Program-made: the position numbers and the translations under genes
In this document: positions 10,270 through 17,077 of the stretch, piece by piece
How positions within the stretch are numbered: the stretch's first letter is position 1
Layout of the letters: every line of letters starts with the position of its first letter
Assembly (NCBI GenBank): GCA_027331445.1
Contig: DAHWUD010000008.1
Location: 1 to 38,594, forward strand
Source of the DNA: Candidatus Amesbacteria bacterium
GTDB taxonomy: Bacteria; Patescibacteriota; Microgenomatia; CAZETR01; Amesbacteraceae
Reading direction: 5' to 3'
Length of the DNA: 38,594 bases
The notes under the pieces: model-generated
Databases searched by the model: none
The model's input: only the letters and a program-made list of their open reading frames with translations
What the model was told of the DNA's origin: nothing

Positions 10270-10500
10270 TCACCTCCTTTCCGGAGTTTGGTAATTAAGT
10301 GAGCTGTGCCACCTCCGGCGATTGTAAAACTCAAAATACTTGGAGATACCATCCCTGGCCTCAAATACCGAGGAGTGGTGTTTCAGGTATACCTCCTCAT
10401 ATTTTGGGTTTCTCCGCAGCCTTTCCATCATAATGTTGTCCATGCATCTGCCTCTGCCGTCCATGCTATTTGGACCTGGTTAGTAGTTCAGATATTTAAC
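10270..10500 (-). pseudogene. IS3-family transposase remnant (OrfB C-terminus)
   Basis: The minus strand encodes the final 64 residues of an IS3-type DDE transposase: GRCMDNIMMERL, KYEEVYL, ARDGISKYFEFYN and RWHSSLNYQTPE, which is the conserved integrase-core end containing the catalytic Glu region. The segment before it (YLNY, stop, PGPNS) is interrupted and the rest of the transposase is absent. The downstream sequence at about 10216-10240 (AGGTGGACCCCTTTGTC) could be a remnant of the element's terminal repeat, but no partner end is found in the window. This is a dead fragment of a plain DNA transposon. Confidence 0.8.
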
Positions 10501-10670
10501 CAGTCTTAGCTGGTAAACTGGACTCCCTAATCAATCCAGAGTTAATTAAAGAAGCAAATCCTGAACTTGAAATTTCTCACCTGATCCAGGAATGTATCAA
10601 ACTGAAAAACATTCTCTCCTCCATCGCTCAAAAACCCCCTTTGTTTGTATCTTGGTTATTGGTAAATTGA
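10500..10670 (+). other. Possible protein-coding gene fragment
   Basis: An open stretch of about 56 codons with protein-like composition (KLDSLINPELIKEANPELE then IQECIKLKNILSSIAQ) ends in TGA. It has no ATG, GTG or TTG start, and begins right after the transposase scar. I do not recognise a family. It may be the end of a gene broken by the insertion, or chance. The rest of 10078-10760 holds the heptamer array, the transposase remnant and the HTH promoter; I see nothing else there. Confidence 0.25.
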
Positions 10671-10709
10671 TGCTTAATCTTTCGCATCTTTGTGCTTGGT
10701 TAATGGATA

Positions 10710-10739
10710 TTGACAACATAGTTATCAAAGTACTATTCT
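10710..10739 (+). promoter_or_regulatory. Promoter of the HTH gene
   Basis: A perfect -35 TTGACA (10710-10715) is followed after 18 bp by TATTCT (10734-10739). Transcription would start near 10746 and leave a short leader before the ATG at 10761. Confidence 0.5.
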
Positions 10740-10752
10740 ATATATCAGAATA
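10734..10752. promoter_or_regulatory. Inverted repeat over the HTH promoter, possible operator
   Basis: TATTCT and AGAATA form 6-bp inverted arms around a 7-bp spacer. The left arm is the proposed -10 box. The position suits autoregulation by the adjacent small HTH protein; this is inference. Confidence 0.35.
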
Positions 10753-10760
10753 TATTAAAC

Positions 10761-10964
10761 ATGGCCACACTGAATCTTGATTCATTACCCGACCTTTTAA
10801 CCGTTCGCGAGGTGGCCGCCGTTTTAAGAGTCTCCACCCTGACTATCAAACGCTGGGGCAAGCGCGGCAAATTAGTCCCCATTAGGATTAATTCCCGTGG
10901 TGATCGCAGGTATAAGAAAGAAGCTGTACTTTGGTTACTGGGAATGACACCAAAGACTGCTTAA
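10761..10964 (+). CDS. Small excisionase/MerR-type HTH DNA-binding protein
   Basis: The 67-residue protein consists almost entirely of one winged helix-turn-helix of the excisionase family: LTVREVAAVLRVSTLTIKRW (recognition helix) then GKLVPIRINSRGDRRY and a closing helix EAVLWLLG. Such proteins bind DNA and either direct recombinases or act as small repressors. It stands alone next to a dead insertion sequence and is convergent with the zinc-ribbon gene 31 bp away. Its own promoter carries an inverted repeat. It is more AT-rich upstream than its neighbours. Which genes it controls is unknown. Confidence 0.75.
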   Translation: MATLNLDSLPDLLTVREVAAVLRVSTLTIKRWGKRGKLVPIRINSRGDRRYKKEAVLWLLGMTPKTA

Positions 10965-10995
10965 TTCTCCCCCGACTCGCAAGTCAAAGAAAATC

Positions 10996-11715
10996 TTACT
11001 TCGCCACAAACGTATAGACCTCTCCGGCTATTTGCACCTCATACCCTGCCCCCTGGACCAAATTCACCAGTCTGGCCTGGCATAGCTGCTCCTGACAACC
11101 CACACTCGCCTGCTGCCACAGCTGGCTACCCGTCTCCTGATAGCTCACGTTCACTACTGCCGGCCCGGAATTCCAAAACACCGCCACCGCCTCCCCTTCT
11201 CCCACATAACTCACCGCCACCCGGCTGATTTCACCCACCGCCGGCACCGCATTCTGCGTCCGCCGTCGGGACAAATTCACTCCCGCCGCTATGCCCCCGA
11301 TCAAAATTACCGCCGCTAGTATCGGCAGCCCGATTTGGGCCAGGTCGCCCGTGTAGCCCCAGGCCCGGAAATAATTTACTTTGGCTTCCAGCGCCGGCTT
11401 GAACGTAAATAAGTTATCCGCCGGGAACCACCACTTGCCGCAGCGGGTACACCGGCTAGCCACCACATTTGGCGGCAGATTGTCCCCGGTATACCTCACC
11501 AGCACCGTTCCGTCCGCCGGACATCTTCCTTCCCCGCCTTTAATCCACATCGGATCTACGGTAATCCTCCGCCACATGGACAGGGACTGGGCCGACAGAC
11601 CGTTGGCCGTATAGCTGTCAATCCAAAATCCCCCGCACCGAAAGCACCGCTGGGCCGGTTTGTCCGGCCCAAACATCACTTCCGCCAACAGGTTACCGCA
11701 GTCCGGGCATTTCAC
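10996..11715 (-). CDS. Zinc-ribbon membrane protein, paralog A
   Basis: The 239-residue protein starts with a TFIIB-type zinc ribbon (MKCPDCGNLL then CFRCGGFW), followed by a second ribbon-like unit (CPADGT then CTRCGKWWFP) in which one Cys of the first pair is Asp. One membrane helix follows at about residues 125-147 (IGLPILAAVILIGGIAAG), then a beta-rich tail of about 80 residues with two Cys, which resembles a fibronectin-like fold ending VYTFVAK. It has the same architecture and length as the next gene. The predicted topology is ribbons inside, tail outside. Function is unknown. The start is GTG: it lies 6 nt after a TACTAT -10 box; the two nearby ATGs are out of frame. Confidence 0.75.
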   Translation of the reverse strand: MKCPDCGNLLAEVMFGPDKPAQRCFRCGGFWIDSYTANGLSAQSLSMWRRITVDPMWIKGGEGRCPADGTVLVRYTGDNLPPNVVASRCTRCGKWWFPADNLFTFKPALEAKVNYFRAWGYTGDLAQIGLPILAAVILIGGIAAGVNLSRRRTQNAVPAVGEISRVAVSYVGEGEAVAVFWNSGPAVVNVSYQETGSQLWQQASVGCQEQLCQARLVNLVQGAGYEVQIAGEVYTFVAK

Positions 11716-11721
11716 ACATTT

Positions 11722-11727
11722 ATAGTA
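11722..11727 (-). promoter_or_regulatory. -10 box (TACTAT), leaderless start of paralog A
   Basis: The extended form TGATACTAT ends 6 nt before the GTG start codon, the commonest spacing in this window. Confidence 0.55.
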
Positions 11728-11746
11728 TCACTCTTTGAGTTCAAAA

Positions 11747-12463
11747 CTATTGAACTTTAAAAGTATATTCTTTCCCCAGCACCCGCACGCTGTACTCCTC
11801 CCCCGGCACCAATCCCGTCAGTGTCGCCATGCATTTTTGTCCCTGGCAGCTCGCCGGCACCTCATGCCAGGTCGACTCGTTCTGGCTTTTATACTGCAGC
11901 GAACTCAACCCCAACCCGCTGTCAAAATTTACCAGGGCCGTTCCCACTCCCAAGCTCGTCACCGACCAGTTGGTAATGCCCACCGAGGCTCCTATACTTG
12001 CCTGCTGCCGCTGCACCGTCAGGCTCACTCCCCCCACCAATCCTGCCGTCAACACCACCGAAATCAAAGCCGGCCACACCAGTGCCTGCCATCTCGGCTT
12101 GCTGTTCCAGACTTTCATGTAGTCTTTCCGCAGTGAATAGGCCTGGCGCAGGCCAAATATTTGGTCATCCGGCAGCCACCACCAGCCGCATTTGTTGCAT
12201 TTCTGAATCTGCACCCCCACCGGCAGTTCCTCTCCCCCCGGCACAAACAGCTTATTTCCGTCGGTCGGGCAGCTGCCATTCCCCCCCATCGCCCCGCTCA
12301 CACCTTTTTTTTCGATCGTAAAGTTTTCCTCCGGGTTTTGCGCGATCCGGTTTAACACCCACCCGGTTAGCCACACCCCACCGCAGTTCTCGCAGCGATG
12401 CGACTCGTCAAACCCGACCACAGCGGTCTTCACCAAGTTATTTCCACAATCCGGGCAGCGCAT
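11747..12463 (-). CDS. Zinc-ribbon membrane protein, paralog B
   Basis: The 238-residue protein repeats the plan of paralog A: first ribbon MRCPDCGNNL then CENCGGVW, second CPTDGNKL then CNKCGWWWLP, a membrane helix at about residues 140-162 (LVWPALISVVLTAGLVGG) and a C-terminal beta-rich tail with two Cys ending EYTFKVQ. Sequence similarity to paralog A is moderate, so the duplication is old. The reading frame stays open 115 codons upstream, but the ATG chosen starts at the zinc ribbon and lies 6 nt after TATGAT. Only 31 bp separate its stop from the start of paralog A, which still has its own -10 box. A role in sensing or envelope assembly is possible but not shown. Confidence 0.75.
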   Translation of the reverse strand: MRCPDCGNNLVKTAVVGFDESHRCENCGGVWLTGWVLNRIAQNPEENFTIEKKGVSGAMGGNGSCPTDGNKLFVPGGEELPVGVQIQKCNKCGWWWLPDDQIFGLRQAYSLRKDYMKVWNSKPRWQALVWPALISVVLTAGLVGGVSLTVQRQQASIGASVGITNWSVTSLGVGTALVNFDSGLGLSSLQYKSQNESTWHEVPASCQGQKCMATLTGLVPGEEYSVRVLGKEYTFKVQ

Positions 12464-12469
12464 AAAAAT

Positions 12470-12475
12470 ATCATA
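12470..12475 (-). promoter_or_regulatory. -10 box (TATGAT), leaderless start of paralog B
   Basis: TATGAT ends 6 nt before the ATG at 12463. The divergent HAD promoter lies about 80 bp away with a palindromic mini-element between them. Confidence 0.55.
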
Positions 12476-12493
12476 CACCAAAACTCCGGTTCT

Positions 12494-12545
12494 GAACTCC
12501 CCCTCCCGTTCCCCTTCTTTAATTACAGAGGGAGCAGAGGGCGTA
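12494..12545. repeat. Palindromic mini-element, copy A (intergenic)
   Basis: The copy runs from GAACTCCCCCTCCC through the core CTTCTTTAATTACAGAGGG to GCGTAC. It shares its order (GAACTCCCCCT, CCCCTTCTTTAATTA, GAGGG) with copies at 20124 and 23976. It separates two divergent promoters. Read in the frame of paralog B it would give PSVIKEGEREGEF, close to the peptides encoded by the other copies. Confidence 0.7.
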
Positions 12546-12553
12546 CTTTCTGA

Positions 12554-12559
12554 TACAAT
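12554..12559 (+). promoter_or_regulatory. -10 box (TACAAT), leaderless start of the HAD gene
   Basis: The extended TGATACAAT ends 6 nt before the ATG at 12566. Confidence 0.6.
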
Positions 12560-12565
12560 TCGGGC

Positions 12566-13177
12566 ATGACTATCGCCTTTGACTTTGACGGCACCATCTG
12601 CGACAGCTTGCCGATGTTTGTTCAGATCGGCACCCGCTATGCCGCCTCTCACCATCTGCCCCTCATCTCCGTCTCCGCCGCCCGCCGTCTCGGCCTGTCC
12701 GGCCTCCTCAAACACTACGGTGTCCATAAATACCAAATACCCGCTATCGCCCTGTGGTCCCGCAAATGGCAGACCACCCTCTATCCCACTACCCTCCCCT
12801 TTCCCCAAATTTCATACGTCATCAGAAAGCTCTCATCAGCCCATACGTTAATAATTATTACCAACGCCTCCAAAACCACAGTTGCAGAATTCCTATCGCG
12901 CAATAATCTCGCAAACTATTTCCGCACCGTCGATTCCTCCCCCCACCTTTTCGGCAAGCATCACCGTTTAGAAAAATATCACCCTGACTTCTATGTGGGT
13001 GACATGGTCCGCGATATTGCCGCCGCCCATAAAGCCAGGTGTAAAAGTATCGCCGTCACCTGGGGCTTCGAACCGGAAAATCTACTCCTCGCCGCTCATC
13101 CCGACTTTCTCGCCAAAAAGCCCAAAGACTTGCTCAAACTTCTCTCTCCGCCATATACTCCGCAATCCCCTGAATAA
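12566..13177 (+). CDS. HAD-family phosphatase (phosphoglycolate-phosphatase-like)
   Basis: The 203-residue protein has the four HAD motifs: nucleophile AFDFDGTICDS near the N-terminus, motif II IITNAS, a motif III Lys in FGKHHRLEK and motif IV YVGDMVRD. The cap is a small helical insertion between motifs I and II. Such enzymes dephosphorylate small phosphorylated metabolites in the cytoplasm; the substrate cannot be told from sequence. Its last 44 bp overlap the end of the convergent polyprenyl synthetase gene. Confidence 0.85.
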   Translation: MTIAFDFDGTICDSLPMFVQIGTRYAASHHLPLISVSAARRLGLSGLLKHYGVHKYQIPAIALWSRKWQTTLYPTTLPFPQISYVIRKLSSAHTLIIITNASKTTVAEFLSRNNLANYFRTVDSSPHLFGKHHRLEKYHPDFYVGDMVRDIAAAHKARCKSIAVTWGFEPENLLLAAHPDFLAKKPKDLLKLLSPPYTPQSPE

Positions 13178-14222
13178 AGTCTATTGCTTCCCCCTGCAAA
13201 TTCAAATCGCGCAATTTTCCCGCAGAGCCGGCCGCCTTTACGGCATACTCTTTTGCCAGCCGTTTATTATAGTCATAAGCTCCGCTTTCCTTTATAGCCG
13301 CCTTGGCCGCTTCCAGGTCTTCCCTGGTCGCCTGCTTGTTTCCCCATACCTTTTTTACCGCCGCTACCTGCCCGGCATTCCCCACATCCAGGATCCGCTT
13401 GATCATAAGAGTGCACTTTCCCTGCCTGATATCCGAATCAGCTGACTTGCCTGTTTTCTCTTCATCCCCGTACACCCCCAGAATGTCGTCCTGCAACTGA
13501 AACGCCACTCCTCCGTCAATGGCGTAGTCATGCAACACCGTAAAGGCTTTTTCCGGCAAACCAGCCAAATGCGCCCCGATAAACAGGGGATTCTCGTAGG
13601 TATAAATTGCCGTCTTCGCCCTGTGCAGGACAATCACATCCTCCTCCGTCCATTCTTTCATCGCCTCCAATGTCACATCGTAGGCCTGCCCGAAAGTCGT
13701 ATTCACAATTCCCCTCAACAGTTGCCGCATCGCCGGGCTTACTTGCTGGGAGTCAAAGCCGCTCTCTTCAAGCAGCTCAAACCCCATACACAGTGCCATG
13801 TCTCCTGCAGTCACCGCCATACTTTCGCCGTAGTGTTTATCTCCGCCCAACGCCTCGTAAAACTTCTGCGTCGTCGGGCCTCCCCGCCGCACCTCATCCT
13901 CATCCATGAAATCGTCGTGCATCAGTAGGGCTGTATGTACCAGCTCAATCGCCATCGCCGCCTTCCACAATCTGTCATCCCCCTCTTCTCCGCCCAGCTT
14001 AAAGGCATAGTGAACAAACGCTCCCCGCAACCTCTTTGCCTTGCGTAAATTGTGCTCTCCAGCATGTTCAATCATCCCCCGCACCAATTTCTTTTGCTTG
14101 TCGTTAAAACCAAAGTTCCTTTTCCCCTCCTCCTCCCAATATTCCGCCAGCTTCCCGTCAACCTTTACTACAAATTCCTCCAACTCCCTCTTCGCTTTTG
14201 CAGCCAGCAGTGACTTGCTCAT
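13134..14222 (-). CDS. Polyprenyl diphosphate synthetase (trans-type)
   Basis: The 362-residue protein is an all-alpha trans-prenyltransferase that condenses isopentenyl diphosphate with allylic diphosphates. The first Asp-rich motif is LMHDDFMDEDEVRRGG (DDxxD) and the second is QLQDDILGVYGDEEKTGK, followed by GKCTLMIKR. The second motif has the DDILG form common in GGPP-type enzymes. Its ATG lies 1 nt after the uppS stop, so the two are translated from one transcript: this enzyme would make the allylic primer and UppS would extend it in the cis configuration. Product chain length is not predictable here. Confidence 0.88.
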   Translation of the reverse strand: MSKSLLAAKAKRELEEFVVKVDGKLAEYWEEEGKRNFGFNDKQKKLVRGMIEHAGEHNLRKAKRLRGAFVHYAFKLGGEEGDDRLWKAAMAIELVHTALLMHDDFMDEDEVRRGGPTTQKFYEALGGDKHYGESMAVTAGDMALCMGFELLEESGFDSQQVSPAMRQLLRGIVNTTFGQAYDVTLEAMKEWTEEDVIVLHRAKTAIYTYENPLFIGAHLAGLPEKAFTVLHDYAIDGGVAFQLQDDILGVYGDEEKTGKSADSDIRQGKCTLMIKRILDVGNAGQVAAVKKVWGNKQATREDLEAAKAAIKESGAYDYNKRLAKEYAVKAAGSAGKLRDLNLQGEAIDFIQGIAEYMAEREV

Positions 14223-14223
14223 A

Positions 14224-15462
14224 TCAAGCTACCCGTTCTTTAAGTGCCGCGTAAAACCTCTCCAGATAATCCTTGGCCTTCTTATAGTTGTTTTTGTCCA
14301 TCTCCGTGTTGGCTAGATATGCCAAATGCGCCGACTTGGCCGCCTGCAGATCCGAAAACCGGTACGTTTCCGCGTACAGCTGCCGGTAATCTTCCTCCCG
14401 CCCCCCCTTTTGCCACAGCTTAAGCTGCAAATCGGCGACGATCTCCGGCTCCATAGCCAGGCCGACATTCTTTCTCACAATCTCGTACAGTCCCACCAGG
14501 GCTTTTTTCGCTTCCGCCCAATCCTCATCTTTTCCGTACAGTAGCGCCCCCGCCATGTGCACCCCGGCCGACACTGCCAGCTCCTTAGAAAGTCCGTATT
14601 GTTCTTTCAGATAAGCCACCACCAGGTCCCTGAGCTTTTTGTCCTCCCCCAGATTCAGCGCCCGCCGCCAGTCCAGCTCCAGCCGGGCCACCACCTTGGG
14701 ATTAAATTTCAGATGCTCATCCCGATCGTCGCCCCCGAACCGCCTTCTCCGCCGCGAATAATCCAATATTGCTTCCTTCAGCTTCTCCGGGGTAAAGTCC
14801 GGCAGGTGATCCGTTTCCCAGTACATCTCGGCGTACGTCATCTGCCATGGCAGCAATCCGGAGGTCCGCTGTTCGCCGCTGGTCCGGATAAACAAATCGA
14901 CATATGGATAAGGCTGGGTCGCTGTATCCAAGTAGCTCTCAAATTCCTTCTCCGTAATTGGGCTGGAATCTTGATTCTTGAATCTTGATTCTTGAATTTT
15001 ATTTACGGCTCTGACTATTTCGTCCCTCCCGCCGTAATCCAGCGCCAGGTTAAATACGTTCCCTTCATACTTGGCCGTCGCCTCTTCCAGGTGCGCTAAT
15101 CCCTTGGCAATATCTTCCGGAAACCGGTCTTTTCTGCCCAGATGCACAAATCTCACTTTGTCCCGGTGAAACTCCTCCTCTTCGTCGGCAATCGCTTTTC
15201 TTAACAGATGAAAAATCGCCTCGATTTCTTTGGCCGGCCGATCCCAGTTTTCCGTCGAAAACGCCCACACCGTAAATGTATGCACGCCCAGTTTTCTTGA
15301 AGCCCGCGCCAGCCTCTGAACGGCTTCATACCCCGCCTTGTGCCCCTCCCACGGCTGTAAACCCCGGGCCCTCGCCCACCTCCGGTTCCCGTCCAAAATC
15401 ATGGCTATGTGGTTGGGTATCTTGGTCCCCGCCGGCAACAAAACCTCTTTGGCTTCAGCCAT
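14224..15462 (-). CDS. uppS: Undecaprenyl diphosphate synthase with C-terminal helical extension
   Basis: Residues 1 to about 250 form a cis-prenyltransferase. The catalytic Asp24 is in MILDGNRRWA; other family motifs are FSTENW, LDYGGRDEI and RTSGEQRTSGLLPWQ then AEMYW. It makes the lipid carrier for peptidoglycan and surface glycans. The family normally ends near residue 230-260, but here a further 150 or so residues follow (from FNPKVVARLELDWRRAL to ERFYAALKERVA), charged and helical, of no family I recognise. A heptamer array codes for residues 156-165 (IQESRFKNQDS), a probable loop insertion. The gene leads a two-gene operon and is preceded by its own TATAAT. Confidence 0.92.
   Translation of the reverse strand: MAEAKEVLLPAGTKIPNHIAMILDGNRRWARARGLQPWEGHKAGYEAVQRLARASRKLGVHTFTVWAFSTENWDRPAKEIEAIFHLLRKAIADEEEEFHRDKVRFVHLGRKDRFPEDIAKGLAHLEEATAKYEGNVFNLALDYGGRDEIVRAVNKIQESRFKNQDSSPITEKEFESYLDTATQPYPYVDLFIRTSGEQRTSGLLPWQMTYAEMYWETDHLPDFTPEKLKEAILDYSRRRRRFGGDDRDEHLKFNPKVVARLELDWRRALNLGEDKKLRDLVVAYLKEQYGLSKELAVSAGVHMAGALLYGKDEDWAEAKKALVGLYEIVRKNVGLAMEPEIVADLQLKLWQKGGREEDYRQLYAETYRFSDLQAAKSAHLAYLANTEMDKNNYKKAKDYLERFYAALKERVA
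14967..14997. repeat. Heptamer array inside uppS
   Basis: On the + strand AATCTTG and ATTCTTG alternate for four units, giving two exact copies of a 14-bp unit plus AAT. Loss or gain of one 7-bp unit would shift the reading frame. The unit WTCTTGR is shared with the array in murE. Confidence 0.85.
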
Positions 15463-15470
15463 ATTCTGCC

Positions 15471-15476
15471 ATTATA
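15471..15476 (-). promoter_or_regulatory. -10 box (TATAAT) of uppS
   Basis: A consensus -10 ends 8 nt before the uppS ATG; no Shine-Dalgarno site fits between them. Confidence 0.6.
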
Positions 15477-15487
15477 GCTTACCCCCG

Positions 15488-16702
15488 CTACTTCAGCCGC
15501 GCAATCGCTTCCTCAATCTCCACCAGCTCGGTCTCCCGTCTATTTCTCCCTTTCCATTCAATTTTGTCTCCCGTCTTTTCCGACACCACCAGCCGCACCG
15601 GTATGCCCAACAGGTCGGCATCGGCAAATTTTTCCCCCGCCCCCCTCTCCGTCTCGTCCCACAAAACCTCTATACCCAACTTTGTCAATCTTTCGTAAAC
15701 CTCTCCCGCTCTCCCGCTCTCCCGCTCTCCTGCTCCCAAGCCCACTAAATGAGCTTGAAACGGTGCGATCACTTTGGGCCACACAATGCCCTTATCATCA
15801 TGGAATACCTCCACTGCCGTGCCCAGTAGCCTGGTCACCCCGATCCCGTAGCTGGCAAAAAATACCAATTTTTTCTGTCCGTCCCGATCCGTAAAGCCCA
15901 CTTTCATCTTTTCCGCATATTTTTTATCGCCAAATGGGAAGATATTCCCCACTTCGATCGCCCGTTTTACTTCAAATTCCGCCTCATTCCCCGAAAACAC
16001 CTCTTTATTGTAAGCTTCGTGCGTCCCCGGCTTGACATAAATGGTGTCTTCGCCCGCCTCGGCCACCACCTGGAACTCCCGCGTTTGCCTATCGGTGAAT
16101 ACCCCTCCTGCCGCCTCCGTCACATACACCTCAAACCCCATCCTTTTGAATATCTTCAGGTATGCCTCCGACACCCGTTCATAAAACCCCATCAAATCCT
16201 TTTCCGTCGCGTGGGCCGAATACAAATCCTTCATCAAAAACTCTCTCCCCCGCAAAATTCCCCCCGTCGCCCGCGGTTCGTTCCTGAATTTAGTCGAAAA
16301 ATGATATATTGCCACCGGCAGGTCCTTATACGAACTGATGTGCTTGCGCAGCAGGTCCATCACTATCTCCTCGTGCGTAAATGACAGGGCAAATTCCTTC
16401 TCCCGCGTGTCCTTCAGCTGATACATCACCTCAGAGGCGCTCTCCCACCGGCCCGTCTCGTTCCAGATTTCCTTGGGGTGCATCAAAGGCATCAGCATCT
16501 CCTGCCCCCCGATGGCGTCCATTTCTTCCCTGATAATTTGGGTGATTTTGGTCACCACCCGCCACCCCAAAGGCAACAGTGTCCACGACCCCGCCATCAG
16601 CTGATCCACAAACCCACCTCGCACCAGCAGCTTATGATTGATCGCGGTCGCATCCTTGGGCGCTTCCCTGATGGTCTTTGGGAACAACTGCGAATACCGC
16701 AT
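15488..16702 (-). CDS. proS: Prolyl-tRNA synthetase, short form
   Basis: This class II synthetase charges tRNA-Pro. Motif 2 lies in FRNEPRATGGILRGREFLMK, motif 3 in GIGVTRLLGT, and an anticodon-binding domain fills the C-terminal 110 residues. At 404 residues it lacks the roughly 180-residue editing insertion of long bacterial enzymes, as in alphaproteobacterial and CPR forms. The start is set to the ATG 6 nt after TACAAT; the TTG two codons upstream abuts the -10 box. A run of four 8-bp repeats encodes AGERESGRAGE near residues 324-334, at the edge of the anticodon domain. Confidence 0.92.
   Translation of the reverse strand: MRYSQLFPKTIREAPKDATAINHKLLVRGGFVDQLMAGSWTLLPLGWRVVTKITQIIREEMDAIGGQEMLMPLMHPKEIWNETGRWESASEVMYQLKDTREKEFALSFTHEEIVMDLLRKHISSYKDLPVAIYHFSTKFRNEPRATGGILRGREFLMKDLYSAHATEKDLMGFYERVSEAYLKIFKRMGFEVYVTEAAGGVFTDRQTREFQVVAEAGEDTIYVKPGTHEAYNKEVFSGNEAEFEVKRAIEVGNIFPFGDKKYAEKMKVGFTDRDGQKKLVFFASYGIGVTRLLGTAVEVFHDDKGIVWPKVIAPFQAHLVGLGAGERESGRAGEVYERLTKLGIEVLWDETERGAGEKFADADLLGIPVRLVVSEKTGDKIEWKGRNRRETELVEIEEAIARLK
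15701..15732. repeat. Octamer array inside proS
   Basis: Three exact copies of CTCTCCCG and one CTCTCCTG stand in tandem inside the coding region. Eight is not a multiple of three, so slippage by a unit would break the frame of an essential gene. Confidence 0.9.
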
Positions 16703-16708
16703 ATCCAA

Positions 16709-16714
16709 ATTGTA
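16709..16714 (-). promoter_or_regulatory. -10 box (TACAAT), leaderless start of proS
   Basis: The extended TGATACAAT ends 6 nt before the ATG at 16702 and overlaps the stop region of the upstream Cys protein gene. Confidence 0.6.
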
Positions 16715-17026
16715 TCATGATCCTCTCTCTTTTCTCTTCAGCCTGAACATCTGCACGCATACTACCTTCTGTCCCTCCAAATGCTGATAGACCGCTCTCG
16801 GGGACGCCAGATTTCCATACCCCTCCATCAAAAAGGCGTACGGGTCTGCCCCCCCATCACGGATTATGCCTGAACAGATTTGGTACTTTCGCAGTTGACA
16901 TTCATCACAGCCCCGGCTCAATTTCCCCTCGTCCTTCGCCCTGGCTCCCTGCAAAGACAATCTCCACACCCGTTGTGATTCCAGGCCCTCTTCCTCAAAA
17001 TCCAATTCTCCTTCTTTATAGGCCAT
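16715..17026 (-). CDS. Small Cys-containing protein of unknown function
   Basis: I do not recognise the 103-residue protein. It has an acidic N-terminal third (EGELDFEEEGLES), a Cys cluster GCDECQLRKYQICSG (C-x2-C-x7-C) that could bind a metal, a middle segment DPYAFLMEGYGNLASPRAVY and a basic tail RLKRKERGS with one more Cys. There is no signal peptide or membrane helix, so it is probably cytoplasmic. It lies directly upstream of proS and is divergent from tyrS across 51 bp, with a leaderless promoter (TAGAAT, 6 nt before the ATG). Confidence 0.65.
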   Translation of the reverse strand: MAYKEGELDFEEEGLESQRVWRLSLQGARAKDEGKLSRGCDECQLRKYQICSGIIRDGGADPYAFLMEGYGNLASPRAVYQHLEGQKVVCVQMFRLKRKERGS

Positions 17027-17032
17027 AATCGG

Positions 17033-17038
17033 ATTCTA
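17033..17038 (-). promoter_or_regulatory. -10 box (TAGAAT) of the small Cys protein gene
   Basis: TAGAAT ends 6 nt before the ATG at 17026. The mirror-image box for tyrS is only 27 bp away, so the two promoters share their upstream DNA. Confidence 0.6.
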
Positions 17039-17065
17039 AAGCTAGTCATTTAATCAATCAAGCGC

Positions 17066-17071
17066 TAGAAT
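17066..17071 (+). promoter_or_regulatory. -10 box (TAGAAT), leaderless start of tyrS
   Basis: TAGAAT ends 6 nt before the tyrS ATG, back to back with an identical box on the other strand. Confidence 0.6.
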
Positions 17072-17077
17072 TGCCTC

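Noticed and set aside
10592-10780. A 62-codon ORF with hydrophobic residues before the HTH gene.
   Set aside because: It crosses the HTH promoter and start, has no recognised features and competes with a more protein-like frame at 10500-10670.
12464-12808. A 115-codon upstream extension of zinc-ribbon paralog B.
   Set aside because: It runs antisense to the HAD gene and through the palindromic element; the ATG at 12463 follows a -10 box at the standard 6 nt and begins right at the zinc ribbon as in paralog A.
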